Assembly: GCF_019059575.1 (NCBI RefSeq)
Contig: NW_024882299.1
Location: 1-64,000 of the forward strand
DNA from: Amphibalanus amphitrite
Taxonomy: Eukaryota; Arthropoda; Thecostraca; Balanomorpha; Balanidae
Reading direction: 5' to 3'
DNA length: 64,000 nt
This document shows positions 22,334 to 35,100 of the stretch, piece by piece. Both the position numbers and the translations under genes were made by a program. The notes under the pieces were generated by a model. That model was given only the letters and a program-made list of their open reading frames with translations. It searched no databases and had not been told where the DNA came from. Within the stretch, counting starts at the first letter, position 1. Every line of letters starts with the position of its first letter.

Positions 22334-24774
22334 GTTTGGCTGCTACATCCAAAGTCGCAAAAAGTCGCAAAAAATGACTGTTGGATCTTGTAGTGCAATG
22401 AATCATTGACATGTAGCGAGATTTTCGAAGCGGTACTCTGCGGTACTTTTTTTAAAAGTCTATTTGTGTGTGACATCAATTATGTGAAATTATATTTTCG
22501 TCTTTAAATCTTTGCGGTGCCAATACATCATAACCAAGTAAGACTTCGCCATTTTGATGTGGTTATGTGTGTTCTGCAGACCCGGAGCTATCGTTTGATG
22601 TATTTAAATGTGGAATTCCTCCTCAAATTGTGATTGTTTTCGTGGATCAAAGATACGTTGTCGAAGAGTGCGGGGGACGAGTTCGGTCCAAACGATTCCG
22701 AAGTTCGTGTTTAAGCTGAGTTTTCGCCATGAAATAGCAATTGTGTTGGAAAACAAAGACCACAGCAGTGTAGTATGATCATTTTTGAACAAATTGGTAT
22801 AGGATTCATTGCACATCCACAAAGTTCGATTTTTTTACCCATGTCGTGCTAGACCTGGCGATCGGCCCCGCCTGCGGCGGCTCCGTGAGTAGTTCCGCGT
22901 TCGGCCGCCAGAGGCGCTGCAGTGCCGGCACGCCGTCGCCGGGCTCTAAAGTCGCAGCAGAAGCGGAGTGTCCGTCGGAGGTGTGGGTTGTCGGCGGTCG
23001 GGGCGCGTCCTCAAGTGGAATTCGCGTGGGTGCCACCGTGTATTGCGAGTGATTGGGCATTGTGTGAAGAGAGGACGAATAGTGAGTGTCGCGTGAGGTG
23101 TCTCGGTCCTCCCGTGATCTACCTCGTGAGAGGAGTGAACTCTACTCGGCACATGTGCGCGTCGCCACCGGCCGCTCCAGGCCGCTGCTCTGAACAGGTA
23201 GGTCGTTGAGGCACGTTGCTGACATTGGACGCTACACCGGTCTAGGCTACAGCTCGAACCAGAGCGGCGAGGTTGGGGGTGGGTGGGGGGGGGGGGGGCT
23301 CACGATGCCGGCGGGGGCGGCAGGAGTATCGTCGTCGTCGGCTGGCGGGGGCGGTAGGGGTGCTGGTGAGGCGGGGGAGGGCTCCAGGACCACTGGCGCC
23401 AGCTCACATCGATCGGCCGGCCCTATATTGCAGTCCTCACCGCCGAGCGGCCCGCCGTGGAGCAGCGGTCGATGGCAGCAGTGGGGCGAGGGTCGGTCAG
23501 CGGACCAAATCGGAGCCACCCAGACCCCACTGGACCACCGGTGGACCAGCAGTGGACCACGGTCCCGTCACCACCGCACCACGAGCGGTCCCGAGCCGGC
23601 ACAGCTGCACCGCAGGGCCTCTAAGTCCGCTCAGAAACATTCGTAAGCCCTGGAAATACTCAACAATCAGATAACGTGTCGGCAGTCGGCACTCGTAAGT
23701 TTTCGTACATGACGACAAGACAAATCCGTGTATCGCTGAGAGACATCTTAATGTCATCTGTCTAAATATAATTCATGTGTTTCGACTAAACAAGAGACAG
23801 ATCCGACTAATCGGTCTATAAAGACCACAGACTACAGAGAGACGAGAACAAAGCTATCACGATTGATTTAGCTCGTCGTCCATTCGAGCCCCGATATTGA
23901 TCGGGGCTCGTTAATGATCTCGTGGATGGTCAAAACAGGCGGGTCGCTCCGGTCGGCTGAATCCTGTCCGCCTTGCTTTCGGCATTCGTTCCACGCTGAA
24001 AGGGATGATGCCCAGTCACCCAGCTAACCCTCTATTTCGTGGCCGGTGGACCGACCGTCGATGTCCTTCGGATTCAGTCAAACTGATCGATCTGGCGTCC
24101 AAAAAGGCTCCATTGAGGGGCTGTGGAGCGGTCTCCATTCACTGGGGAGGGGTCGCAAAGGGCAGGGTGCGCCTGCGACACCACCCAGCTGGCACAACTT
24201 TCATAGTGAAACGGAGAATGTGATGCAGACGCAGAAGAGCAGGCAACATGATAACCATTAACCAGTATAGACATTTCGCGTCTATGTAGTATGTAATGTG
24301 TTTGTTATGACTGTCTGAATGCGTCTTGTTTGCTCATATTGTCATCGTTTTTCCCAATTATATACGGCCTCCGGTGCTCTTTTAAATTGCTCACATAGTA
24401 ACCCGACAGCATTGAGGCGGTATAATTGTTTGCCAAGTGGGTCACAGACGGCTGAAAACCAGTCTGTCCTCGGAGTGGCTCAGGGCAGGGCCCGCTGTCA
24501 CCTGTTCACCGACCAAATCCATCACGGAGTACAAACGTCTTCAACCGGACGGGCTCGGTCGTTTGCCCTTTCACCCTGCCGGCGCGCGGCTGTAAAACCG
24601 CTGCCTGGCATGTCCGCTGCCGCCGTCCGCCGTTTTCAGGCGCTTCGGGTCTACACTCGACTGTAGTGCCTACTGGCAGTGTGCCACTGACGCGGCTCGG
24701 TATGAATGTGCTCGTACAGACGGTCTAACAGTGGAAATGAGGTGAGAGGGACAGTTCACAACAGACAGCAGACA
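22334..24774. other. No assigned gene; GC-rich candidate start region 22840-23640
   Basis: A CpG-dense block with two good donor contexts, CAG|GTAGGT near 23198 and ATTC|GTAAGC at 23645. An ATG at 23305 opens a Gly/Ser-rich low-complexity frame reaching the second donor. It could be a first exon of an unrecognised gene, but low-complexity GC-rich frames are common here. A perfect hairpin with 11-bp stem (CGAGCCCCGAT) and ATTG loop lies at 23885-23910. Confidence 0.25.
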
Positions 24775-24960
24775 ACAGTGGAACAGAAACAAACAGTGGA
24801 CAGTGCGTGGAGCGAACAGTGGACAGTGCGTGAGAGCGAACAGTGGACAGTGCGTGGAGCGAAGAGTGGACAGTGCGTGGAGCGAACAGTGGACAGTGCG
24901 TGAGAGCTGTCAGCGGACAACGGGACAGCAGAGAGCGAACAGCGGGACAGCAGAGAGTGA
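24775..24960 (+). repeat. ~23-24-bp minisatellite GTGGACAGTGCGTGGAGCGAACA
   Basis: About six copies of CAGTGGACAGTGCGTG followed by GAGCGAA or AGAGCGAA. It then passes into shorter GGGACAGCAGAGAGCGAACA repeats. Confidence 0.85.
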
Positions 24961-27290
24961 ACAGCGGAATGCATACCACAGCTCTGCTGCCGCTCACTCG
25001 TCACAAATCTCGCTGTGTTTACTCACAGAACTGTGAGCGAGCATACCTTTGGGCAGCGCGGGGCAGAGTAACAGGCAGTCCCTCTTCGGTGACATGGAGT
25101 AAATATGATCCCATAGGGTCATTGGATGCTCGGCGCTCGCGGCTGTGACGGGTTAGATGGGGGAGGTAGGGAGCGGATTACGGTGTTTCTGAGGTGACGA
25201 TAAGTGACCAGCAGGTGGTCGTGACCCCACGGCGGCTTCTGTTTGAAGCCGGACGATGACCGGAGCTCGCCCTGCACTAAGCTCAGCTTTAGACCAGGTC
25301 CCAGTAGGAGAGCAGACAGATCCAGCTGTTATACGGCCCACAACTCTCTACTGCTCCCGTAATTGACTGCAGATATAACCTAGCTCGGCTCCTGGCTCGC
25401 TTTGTGTTCGGCTGACTCGCTGCAACTCATCACGGTGATTTAACTCAGCAATCGTGTTGTGAGTCAAAGGTCATCGGCCGACTCTTGTGTTCCAGTAGCC
25501 TCTACCACGACCCACAACACACGAGTTACAACCGTGACCGTGACTGGCTCCGTGCGCTCCGCTCGAGCTGTGACCTGTCAGCTGCTCAGCCAGGCTGTCC
25601 CGCCTACCCACCGGACTGGCAGGCCGGGCGCACACCGCTACCCCGTGGCTAGTGTGATCACTGATCAGTATTCCGGCTGCTGCAGCGGCCAGCCGGTGCC
25701 TGTCCCCACCCCGACCTCCGCGACCGGCGCCGGCCTGTTCTCGCGCAATTACTGCCCTGATTGGGCCGATAGCGGCGCCACCCAGACGCCACTCGTCGCC
25801 GCAGCTCCGTCGCTGCTCGCCGCGCTCGGCCGTATTATTGGATTATGCAGGCAGCGGTGCCGGGCGAGACGCGTATTGCGGAGATATTGGTCGGGTCGGT
25901 CACGGTGACCACGTCTGGGGTAACACGTGCTCGACGTGGTGCTTATTGCGAACCACCCTGAAATCGAGGAGTTGGAGAGCCTGCCTTCGAGCTATTATTT
26001 ATTTCTACATTTTACACTTGAATGTGTTTCATCATAAACTCATATATGCTAGGCAAAAATATACACATTTTACTTGGGTATGAGGTGTACGAGTATAGGG
26101 TAAATGCTGTGGAGAATAAACCCTTTTCCGACCGGTTGCGGTCAGTGTGTCGACACGGTCATTTCCTGTAATTTCCTTCCCGTCGTCTCCTTCTCCACGG
26201 GTCGCGCAGCCGGTCGGAGATGGACCGACCGAGACGATTCCCTCAGATCCTGTCATTAGTCGTCGAGACCGTCGGTCACAGCGGGGTCGCCGCCCGCCCC
26301 AGAGCGCTGGGAACAGGCCCGGTCCGGTGGGGGCGCGCCCTCCGCGACCAGACTCGGATGTGACCTGAGCGGTCATTATGGCCACTCCCTGGCGATGGGG
26401 ACACGGTGTGACGACTTAATTACGGCCGCACTAATTGTCAGCGCAATCAGTCGGACTTGGGTGGGGAGCGTTTCCATGAGGGGAGCAGGGAGAATCGTAC
26501 CCTGTGGTTGTCTGTGTCTTCGCAGGAAATGAGGAAATTTAGTGTTTTTTGCTGTTTTTTTTTTGCGCGTGTCAGAGAAGAGGAAGAGGTCATGTTGAAC
26601 TATTGTTGCTCTTAATTAGTTGGGACCACCCGTTACCACTTTTTCAACCTCCCCTATTAGTCATTTCTTTGTTGCTACTGTCTCCCTTCATTTCAATATC
26701 ACGCTCACGCATTGTCTGTTTATTTTCACATTTCCTTTCGCTTCCATTTCCACCTCCCTAGACCCCAATTTCATTTCTCGCCTCACATATTGCATCTCGC
26801 AATCGGCAGTTCGTTGGAATGGGAAGCCAGAACGTCCGCCTTCCCCCCGCTCCCCACCGTTTTACAGCTGCTGTCTGCTCCAAACGCTCGTCGGAACTTC
26901 AAAGACAATGCGGCTCTCGGCCGGTGAGACGGAGACGCTGACAAATGCCGACCGGTTAGTTTTATGTGCCCTGATGACGGAGTTGGTGGCTGACACGCTA
27001 GCGCTGCGGTCAGGAGTGGCGTTAGGAGGGCGGCTGGGGCTCTCACCGGTCGGGACACCGGTGTTTTGTCTGCGACAGGAGGCATGTCGGGGTCTGGGTC
27101 TGCCCTCTGCCGTGACCTCTGACCTCGGTGACCTGGCGCTCGCTGGCGCGGCAGGCGATACCAGTTGGTACCAGTGTGTAATTCTAGTGGCACGAGGCGG
27201 ATAGCGTGCTCTCCAGCAGACGACAGACGCTCTCCAGTGCTTCTGAGATGAGCTGTTCGGCGGTCTGGTCGCTGTGTTCTGCGGTTTGAC
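24961..27290. other. No gene recognised
   Basis: GC-rich blocks at 25480-25930, 26140-26400 and 26890-27290 produce overlapping open frames on both strands (for example plus 26620-27204). None shows a recognisable domain or convincing exon boundaries. Confidence 0.4.
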
Positions 27291-27295
27291 CACTG

Positions 27296-28464
27296 CACAG
27301 TGGCCCTTTTTCAGAATTAGCACGCATAAATCCAAAATATTTTTTCTCCTCTTTTGAGTAAAAAGCAGTCTAATCGTGTGCAAAACATTCCAAACTATCC
27401 GATGGTGCCATTTTTACCTCCTAAAAGATAATTATCTTTGGTAAAACTGACCGCAAACATGAAGTTTGTCGAGAGGCGCGCAGACACCACCGGCGGACCC
27501 TAAAAAGTAGGATAAGATGAACATCAATTTGTAAGGCTTTCGGTGAGAAAATATTAAAAATTAGTGGCATGGCTGTGAAGCTGAGTTTACGTAGAAGCCC
27601 TAGAAACCACAATTTTCATTGTACAAACTTAAATAGACCACTTTTGCCAAATATTGTGGACACAATAACAAGACAATTATTAACTGGAGATGGCGGCATA
27701 CATATGAAGCTTTATGTTAAGTAGCACACTCTGGGACATGTCGTATTATACATCGTTCGAATCGTCGATCTCTTCTGACCATGTCCACCAAAGGGCATCG
27801 CGCCATTTTGCGCCATTTTGCTTCTACGGTGGATAACGTGAGCCAGTTCAGTCCGCGAGCGGCTGTGGCTCCTGTCCGATACGACTAAGCTCATTGACCT
27901 GGCTCGAAGCTGGTGTCACCTGGTGTGCGCCTAAATGTGGCTTGACTTTTGCCATAAGATGTGCTTATTGAAATGTCATGTAGGCATAACGCTGTGCTCA
28001 AGAAAAACTGTCCGATTTCTTGTCGCGTTTGATGTCCAAGCCGCACAAGTCCCGTGGTCGGCTTAAGATCTAACGTCAAAAGCGCCTATGTGTTTGTATT
28101 GTTCGCGTCGCGCTGACCTTAGTTGCTGCCCGGCCGGGGCCGACTAACGGTGGCTGGCAACAGCTGTAGATGCGGTCACGTGACGCCCTGGGGCGTCCTG
28201 GCGGTCAGTGCAGCGCGGTCGGTTGGCGGGCTCGCCACACTTGCGTTCGGAGCGGCCTGGGCCGGCGGGCGAGCCGTGCGAACGTGCGCCAAATCTTGGG
28301 CCGAGCGGCCTGTCGCTGTTGGGCCGAATCTCCTTGGGCAGTTCGTTTCTTTTCTTCTCTTTGCATTGGCAGGGAATACGTCCTTGATCACGTGGTGATG
28401 TCTTGCACTACTTTCAGGTAATGTGAGAATTAATGCGTGCTAATTCTGAAAAAGGGCCACTGTG
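27296..28464. mobile_element. Transib-like non-autonomous element (1169 bp), TSD CACTG
   Basis: Perfect inverted ends of about 32 bases starting CACAGTGGCCCTTTTTCAGA. Identical 5-bp flanks CACTG at 27291-27295 and 28465-28469. CAC-starting heptamer ends with a 5-bp TSD are the signature of Transib/RAG-related transposons, and CACAGTG equals the V(D)J recombination heptamer. No transposase frame. CACTA elements are less likely because a 2-3 bp TSD does not fit here. Confidence 0.65.
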
Positions 28465-28469
28465 CACTG

Positions 28470-31400
28470 TTTGTGTGCCACACCGCCGCATGTTCCATGC
28501 TGGCTGCGGCTCGATTGTCCTTGCAAGAGTTCGGTTTGAGGTGGCGCCCCGCATTGTCTTTGGTATGCTGCCGGATATTTTCCCCTGGCACACCCACCCT
28601 TGACGGCTGGCTGCCAGACAGTTGCGGGAGGTCTAAAGATTGCACTGCGTCCTAGATGCACATGCATGCTCTTAGCATGTGTTAGTAGGGCGTCGGCAGT
28701 GTGTTGATGGTAGCTGACGAATAGACAATGTATTCTCAGCGCTACCTCTGACATAAGCGAGTGTTGAGAGCTGCCAAAGTGCCCTGTGTGCAACAGTTGT
28801 TGATAGGTTTTTGCTGGAATGCCAAGCATTGTTCACTGCAGCTCACTTTTTTGGCTGGCTATCCGGCAGTTGGTAGACACAAGGTGCTAATTCTCTGACA
28901 GGCCTCTTGAGCACGCGCTACCTGTGTCTGCAGTCTGCACCGGTTGCTCGTTGTAGTGAAGGAGTGTGGTGGGAACCCACTGGCCAACATTCTAAGCTTC
29001 TCAACCTGCTCCAACCGCGGTGATATTGCTGTGTCTATGTCCGCTTTTTCCGTCTTAGTAAATTATGCATCCCACTAAGCCGGACACAACTCCTTCGTCC
29101 CAGATAGGGGGAGGTAAATGCTAAAAAATAATTCCAGTCGCTGACTTATGGCAATCCGATCCCTAGCCAATACATCGGACAAACTCAAAACTATATTAGC
29201 AGTATCGTTTGAGCTGTCAAGAATTAACATGACAATATCAGTGCATGGGCCTTATTGAAGTAATTATACGCATTAAAACGTTACTTTTGTCTGGAATTTG
29301 CATATGGTATAACAAAATTACAAGCTGCTTTGCTTGTGTACGCTTCGGAATGTTTTAAACGTAGCACACATGACATGCAAATAAGATAGCTGTCGCTGAA
29401 GAGCGGTAAATAACAACAATGGTAATTACTACCTTATAGAGGGTGCCGTAAACATTACGTTATGCCGCCCTTATATTGTCAGCTATGGTGACAGGAATTG
29501 TCATTCCAATGACACATCCATCTCATCTCACACCGTAGCTATACTGTATAACTGGCTGAATGATTTACATAGATGTTAAGATTTTGCGTAATTTCTATCT
29601 CTCTTATCCGCCTTTGATTCGTGAATGATAAACTTAGTCTAATGTTTTCTGCATCGAGCCACCGAGATCGTCTAAAATTCAACATCGAATCTGAAAAGAG
29701 GCTGAGGTTTAACAAGCTCATTTCCCAAGGGCCATTGATCCCTGGTGATTGAACGGAGCAGCTCTGTCCTACGTAGTAAAGATACCTACGATGCAAGAAA
29801 TCCATCCTTCTATCGTTTATTTCCCGTTTATTGACAGAGATGACTTGCCATTCCCTGCTTTCGCGAGAACCTGGTAAGGTCTGAACTGGGCGTCTATCAT
29901 GCTAATGACGTAATTTGGGCGCGTGCGTTTAATAGTGCAGTCTGATTAATGATGATTCTGCCAGCCAATTTGGGCGAATGGAGAACTATCATAGATCAAA
30001 TTACATCAGTTGTAACATGGACCAGTCTCTATCGCCAGCGTCTTAAAATCAAAGTTGATCAGTTAGACGTCTTACATAATCATGATGTAGGATTAAGTTT
30101 TTGTTTAATATATTTTTGAACTTAGAGGTACTTTAATTTAGGACACATTACCACAGGCTGATGTTGAAAACTTTTGAAAGCATAATTACTGCTATACGTG
30201 GGTCGATTGTAAATAATGCACAACTAGTAAATGATTCTAATTATAGTTTTGAGCGGCATTTCTGCGTGTGGTCGAATTGGTCTGCGTGTGGTCAAACTCG
30301 CGATCAGTTCAGATTTAATTGGCCGATGAGAGGGGACAATCGCAGTGGGCGGATGAACACGGGACTTCTGTTATTTGTGTTTACATGACTCGAATAACAT
30401 GATGCCTTGTCTCCGAATCATGATCGATCAGGCATTGAGAGTGGTGTGAGCAGGCCCGCTTGTGTCTCTCCTCAATTACCGTCTGACCGATCGCTCTGCC
30501 TTCTCGTGCCGTCTATATCTGTCGGGCGGCTCCTTATTCTGATGCGGAACATATCGCTAGCATGGGGCGCTGCGGGAATAAGTACCATTAGCGACCGGCT
30601 CCGGCGGCATTATTCTTGTAATGGCGGTGCGTTTTCCTGATCTTCCCCGGCCGGCCGACCGATCGACCGACGGAACGACCACACCAGGTGGGGTCCGAAC
30701 CGCGTGCGGTGACTGACAAGTGGTCAGGCTGCGCCGCGCCTATGTGGTCGATGGACAGTATTTACTACTCGGTGTATGGTGGTCAGTACTTACTCGGTGG
30801 TTGATTTGATTGTCAGTGGTCAGTGATCGCTGGTCAGGCTATAAGCTGGTTCAGTGTGTGGATACTATATCCAACACCTCGTACTGCTATGCCTTTACAG
30901 TGCCGGCGTGGATACACGGTTGCCGGGCCAAACTTGCTGACTGCTCAGGTGCCTCGGATAAAAGTGGGCACATTCAGCCGGAAGGTGCCGATTTTCTCCA
31001 AACTTCTCAAAAGAAAATTCTGCCTAAGCTGCGCTTTTTGCGTTTGCTGGAACTGGCATTCGTGCACGTCAGCTCGGCACAAGTCGGGTGGCTCAAATTC
31101 GTTCACCACTTGTGGTGACGTCTGTCCTTATGAGCTGAATGTTCTGTCCTTAAGACTTCACATCCGCGCAGCCTGACACTGGCAAGCTAGTTAGCTACGC
31201 AATATGCATGGCTGGACAGTCAATGCAGCACTTAGCGCACCTGACTTAACCTCCCACTAAAAACTCGGGTGCTCATTAAACTGTCGCGCTCCGCCAGTTC
31301 CGCATATGCGCAGAAGCTGACCAGCATTTGGTGAATATAACGAGCACGGTTGCAGTCCACTTCCGCTAGCTCCCGAAACCGGTTAGCTGCTCCACATTAT

Positions 31401-31830
31401 GCATGCATCTCTCATGAGTATCGCCATCGCTCGTTTCTTTCTTTGTCTGTGCGCGGCGTGTGTCCCGCCCCCCGGTCACGCGCGCGATGACGGGCGTTTC
31501 GGGCGGAGAGGACGGCTGAACTGGACTGAGATAGCAGTTCGCATGGGCTGTGTCAGCACCGCTGTTCACTCTAGACGGCTGGCGAGGCCTGGGAGGCTTT
31601 GGCCCGGTAGGCCCGGTACCGCTGGAGAACCGGTCTGTGCGGTGACGTTATACGGGCAGCAGTCAGCTGCTGCGTGACGTCACGGCGTCCCTGCCAACCG
31701 GCGTGTGGCGGCCTAATCCCGAACGTATTTATGAAAATGCTATAACAACAATGACACACCTTTCTGTGAGACGAAAATTAACAATACGAGCTCACTAAAG
31801 ATGGCCAACTAACAATCTTCCCCCAACATT
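28470..31830. other. No gene recognised
   Basis: AT-rich at 29000-30400 and otherwise mixed. No conserved coding block or clear repeat seen. A (TTGTA)n tract lies at 31831-31850 just before the next element. Confidence 0.4.
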
Positions 31831-31859
31831 GTATTGTATTGTATTGTATTACCGTCATG

Positions 31860-32160
31860 CAGGGCTCCGGAGTCGATGGGTTTACGGCGACTCCGACTCC
31901 GAATCCGACTCCGGCTTTCAAAAACCAACTCCGACTCCGACTCCGACTCCGGGCAGAAATGTCGACTCCGATCGACTCCAACTCCCGACTCCGACTCCGC
32001 ACACCTGGCAGGGCTGCGGAGTCGACAGATTTTCGGTGACTCCGACTCCGACTCCGGCTGGGGTTTCCAATATCGACTCCGACTCCGACTCCGACTCCGG
32101 TCACAACCGTCGACTCCGACCGACTCCGACTCCGACTCCGACTCCGACTCCGCAGCCCTG
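31860..32160. mobile_element. hAT-type MITE built from GACTCC hexamers (301 bp), TSD CCGTCATG
   Basis: Ends CAGGGCTCCGGAGTCGA and, inverted, CAGGGCTGCGGAGTCGG. Identical 8-bp flanks CCGTCATG at 31852-31859 and 32161-32168. Almost all of the interior is the ACTCCG hexamer. An internal CAGGGCTGCGGAGTCGACAG at about 32009 repeats the element start, so it looks like two tandem units. The hexamer keeps long open frames in several registers, which are not genes. Confidence 0.85.
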
Positions 32161-32168
32161 CCGTCATG

Positions 32169-35100
32169 GACAATCCACACGGGGCGTGGCGATTACAGTC
32201 CAACATCCACTCAGTACAGACTAACGTGAAGCCATGTGGAGCTGTTATGTCCCGGTAGGAAGGTAAATGTTGTTGCTAGGCGATAAAAATGACGTCACCA
32301 GGCTGCTGTCTCAGTTGATAGTTTATAATTTATATCACATAAATTGAACGGCACACACCCACCACCGGACATGACTATGAAAGTCGAGGCCTAAACCAAG
32401 GAAAATTACGATTTATTGGCCAAGATAAGCTTGTCAAGATCTCGAACAGCCGGCTGTGTAATGTTCGGGAAACCCAGGGTACCGTATTATTTTGAGTTGG
32501 GGTGTGGAGTTAATAGAAGAATGCACCAAGAGATCAGTGCCATAGTATGGAAGCCTTTCGTGGAAATAAGACTTCTTAACATTTGGAGGATTTGTGAGCT
32601 CCTGGTTTAAGCCGTTTATAAACGAATGCTCTGGATCCTCCAGCGACTCAACGGGCTTACAGTTTCGAGGAACCGTGCAGCAACGGCTCAGATGAAGACT
32701 TTCATTCATTTTTGATGCGATTAGAAAATGAGTACAGCTATGCCGGCCACATTATTTCAATGATAGGAACGTCACTTTAGGTTCAGTTTCACATGTAACC
32801 AACTTGACCAGAACTGACAGTGACATTGACAGATCTGCTTTCCTTGTCACACGCATATATCCAGCGTTGTTTTCCATATCGCTGCGCCCGTCTCTCTACA
32901 TACGGCGCTTCTGTTCTGCGAGTAACATTTGGGCCGAGCGGAGCTGCTTGACATTGGGCCGCTGTCGGCAGTAATTTAGCGGCTCGTTTCCCTCCGCTTC
33001 CTGAGCAGCCCGGGCCCAAAGTGGCACTAAATTACGCGTGAAACAACGCCAGCGAGAGACGGTCGGCTCAAATTGCATGCTCCAAGTGCCATATTTCAAT
33101 ATCGATAACTGGTGTGGAGGCTTTTTAGCCAGCCGGCCGCTGGCGTGCTGAAAACTTATATAGTTACGGCAGTGATTTAATACAGACATTAATCAATGGT
33201 TCTACACATGTGGTCTTCCATCTTAGCGGAGCTAAACCGTGACCGTGCCTGGGGTAGGTCTGTAATTAAAACTCTGTAATGTGACACATTAGCCACTAGC
33301 ACTGCATGCACATCATCTTTATCCGTTTTTGCAAACATGTTCAGAAAATTGACATGATTGCAGCGCGCTAACATTTTCTCATTCTGCTAATTTCCATTAA
33401 AAGTTGGTTTATGTGCCTGGTATGCCCAATAATTGATGGCATCTCATATTGTTGAACACGGTACAGAAACATACATAGGTGAAGCTCGACCAGCTCATTG
33501 GAAATTTGTGGGTACCTAAGCGACCCTTTTACATAAGATACTTTTTGCATTTGATCTGGGGGAGGGGTGTTCACAGACATACACGCACCAGGAATGCTAT
33601 TTGCAGGAAGGAACGGCCACATCTGAGGATGATGCAGAGGATGGAAGAGACCGTCCCTGTGATAAGGCGCCGAGCGCGGGTGGGGCGGCCGCGCTGGCCA
33701 TGTTTTATGTGGAGCACGGCCGAGTAATAGGCGGGCGCGTCGGTCGACGCCTTACAAAGCGGCCGTTTAGCTCGAGCCAGAATCTTAATTACCGGTTTGT
33801 GGCGCGATCGTGCAGTCGGCGCCGGGCGATGCGTCACCACAGCGAGGGCTGGGTGGCGGCGGCGGCGGCCGGCGGACCGCCCCTCGACCCCGCCCCTCCG
33901 CTCGACCCGCCCCGCCCCGCCGCCGAACGGTTTGCGGGAGGTGGGCGGGTGCCGAGAACCGTTTGCACGGGACTCCGGTATCGTGTATCGCCGTCCGTGT
34001 CGAGGGAGATGGATCACGGTAGAACGGTGAAGCGAATGACCGGGCAGCAACGCTGAAGTCGACACCTGGTGATGGAATCTGCAGTTCGACATTCGACTGG
34101 GATGCTGGCTTATGCATTGGTGATTGTTTTTGTAATTTGATTGAGTTTCGCCGGTGTGCTTTTGCTCATTCCTATCTCATTTGATCATATTCTTTTTTAT
34201 ACCTATGCGATCTTCTTTCAGTCATTTTGACCGCTGTCCTTTTATAATCGACAATCGACCTTGTTAGATATGAACTTGATAAAACGGACTTGTAGCGAAA
34301 GCAACATTTTTTTCGTTTGGTTTATTATGCTGATTATGTTGTCTTCTAAAATGATTATTTGTTAGTAGGTGGTTACCTGCCGTGGTAATACTAAATCACA
34401 GCATGTATCCCCTTACCTAGCAGTTCAGTATGCCTATATTCATGAGAAATAAGCCGGTTAAGAGCTTGATACGACGAAAGGTCCGGTCACTATCCTTTTG
34501 GTCATATCTGATCTGAAATTCAATTTGCAATTCATGGCCAACAGTCGTTTATTCGATCTGTTTGCATTACTTCCTGGTTGGGGAAGCTAGGCACGCTGCA
34601 CCCAGGTAGCATTGCGACATAGTGTTGCCGTTTCTGGCTGTGGCAGCCCCTCAGTACGCCGCCCCAGCCGCCTGCTCGGGCAGTGTTTATCCGGAGAGCA
34701 CGGAGTGCCGTCGGTACGGCCCCTCCCGCTAGCTCGCGCTATTCCCCACCGTTTACGGCGGCCATAAACCTCCCGGCCATGTTGGTCCGTTCGCCGGCGG
34801 CTCGGAGACACAGCGTGGAGGAGGCGGCAGCGGCGCGGCGGCCTCCTCACTGCACTGCCGCCGCTGCACGAGCAGACCGGCGCGCCGGGTCATTGCGAGG
34901 TCAACGCTCCTCGGCTGGGCTCGCGCGGCCGCCTCGCTCCAGTGGTCAGCACGGTCGGTGGCTGTGGACGTGCGAGCGCGCCGCGCCTGGTTAGGCCGGC
35001 CCGCTGCTGATTGGGAGGTCCGACAGACTCGGCTCGCCGCTCCGGGACGCACGAACGCGCGCACTGCGGACGTGCGGAGCCCGGTGGCGTGACGAGACAC

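Noticed and set aside
23206..23646. Gly/Ser-rich frame as upstream Vang exon
   Set aside because: The Vang start exon has an in-frame TGA before its ATG, so no upstream coding exon can join. Kept only as a possible unrelated exon.
26620..27204. 194-codon plus-strand frame
   Set aside because: No recognisable domain, low-complexity start, overlaps equally long minus-strand frames.
27740..27775. tRNA B-box-like GTTCGAATC
   Set aside because: No cloverleaf or A-box at the right distance. No tRNA was found anywhere in the window.
27296..28464. Complete V(D)J-type recombination signal
   Set aside because: The heptamer is present, but no nonamer is found at 12- or 23-base spacing on either end.
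31778..32229. Several 100-140 codon frames on both strands
   Set aside because: Produced by the GACTCC hexamer inside the hAT-type MITE.
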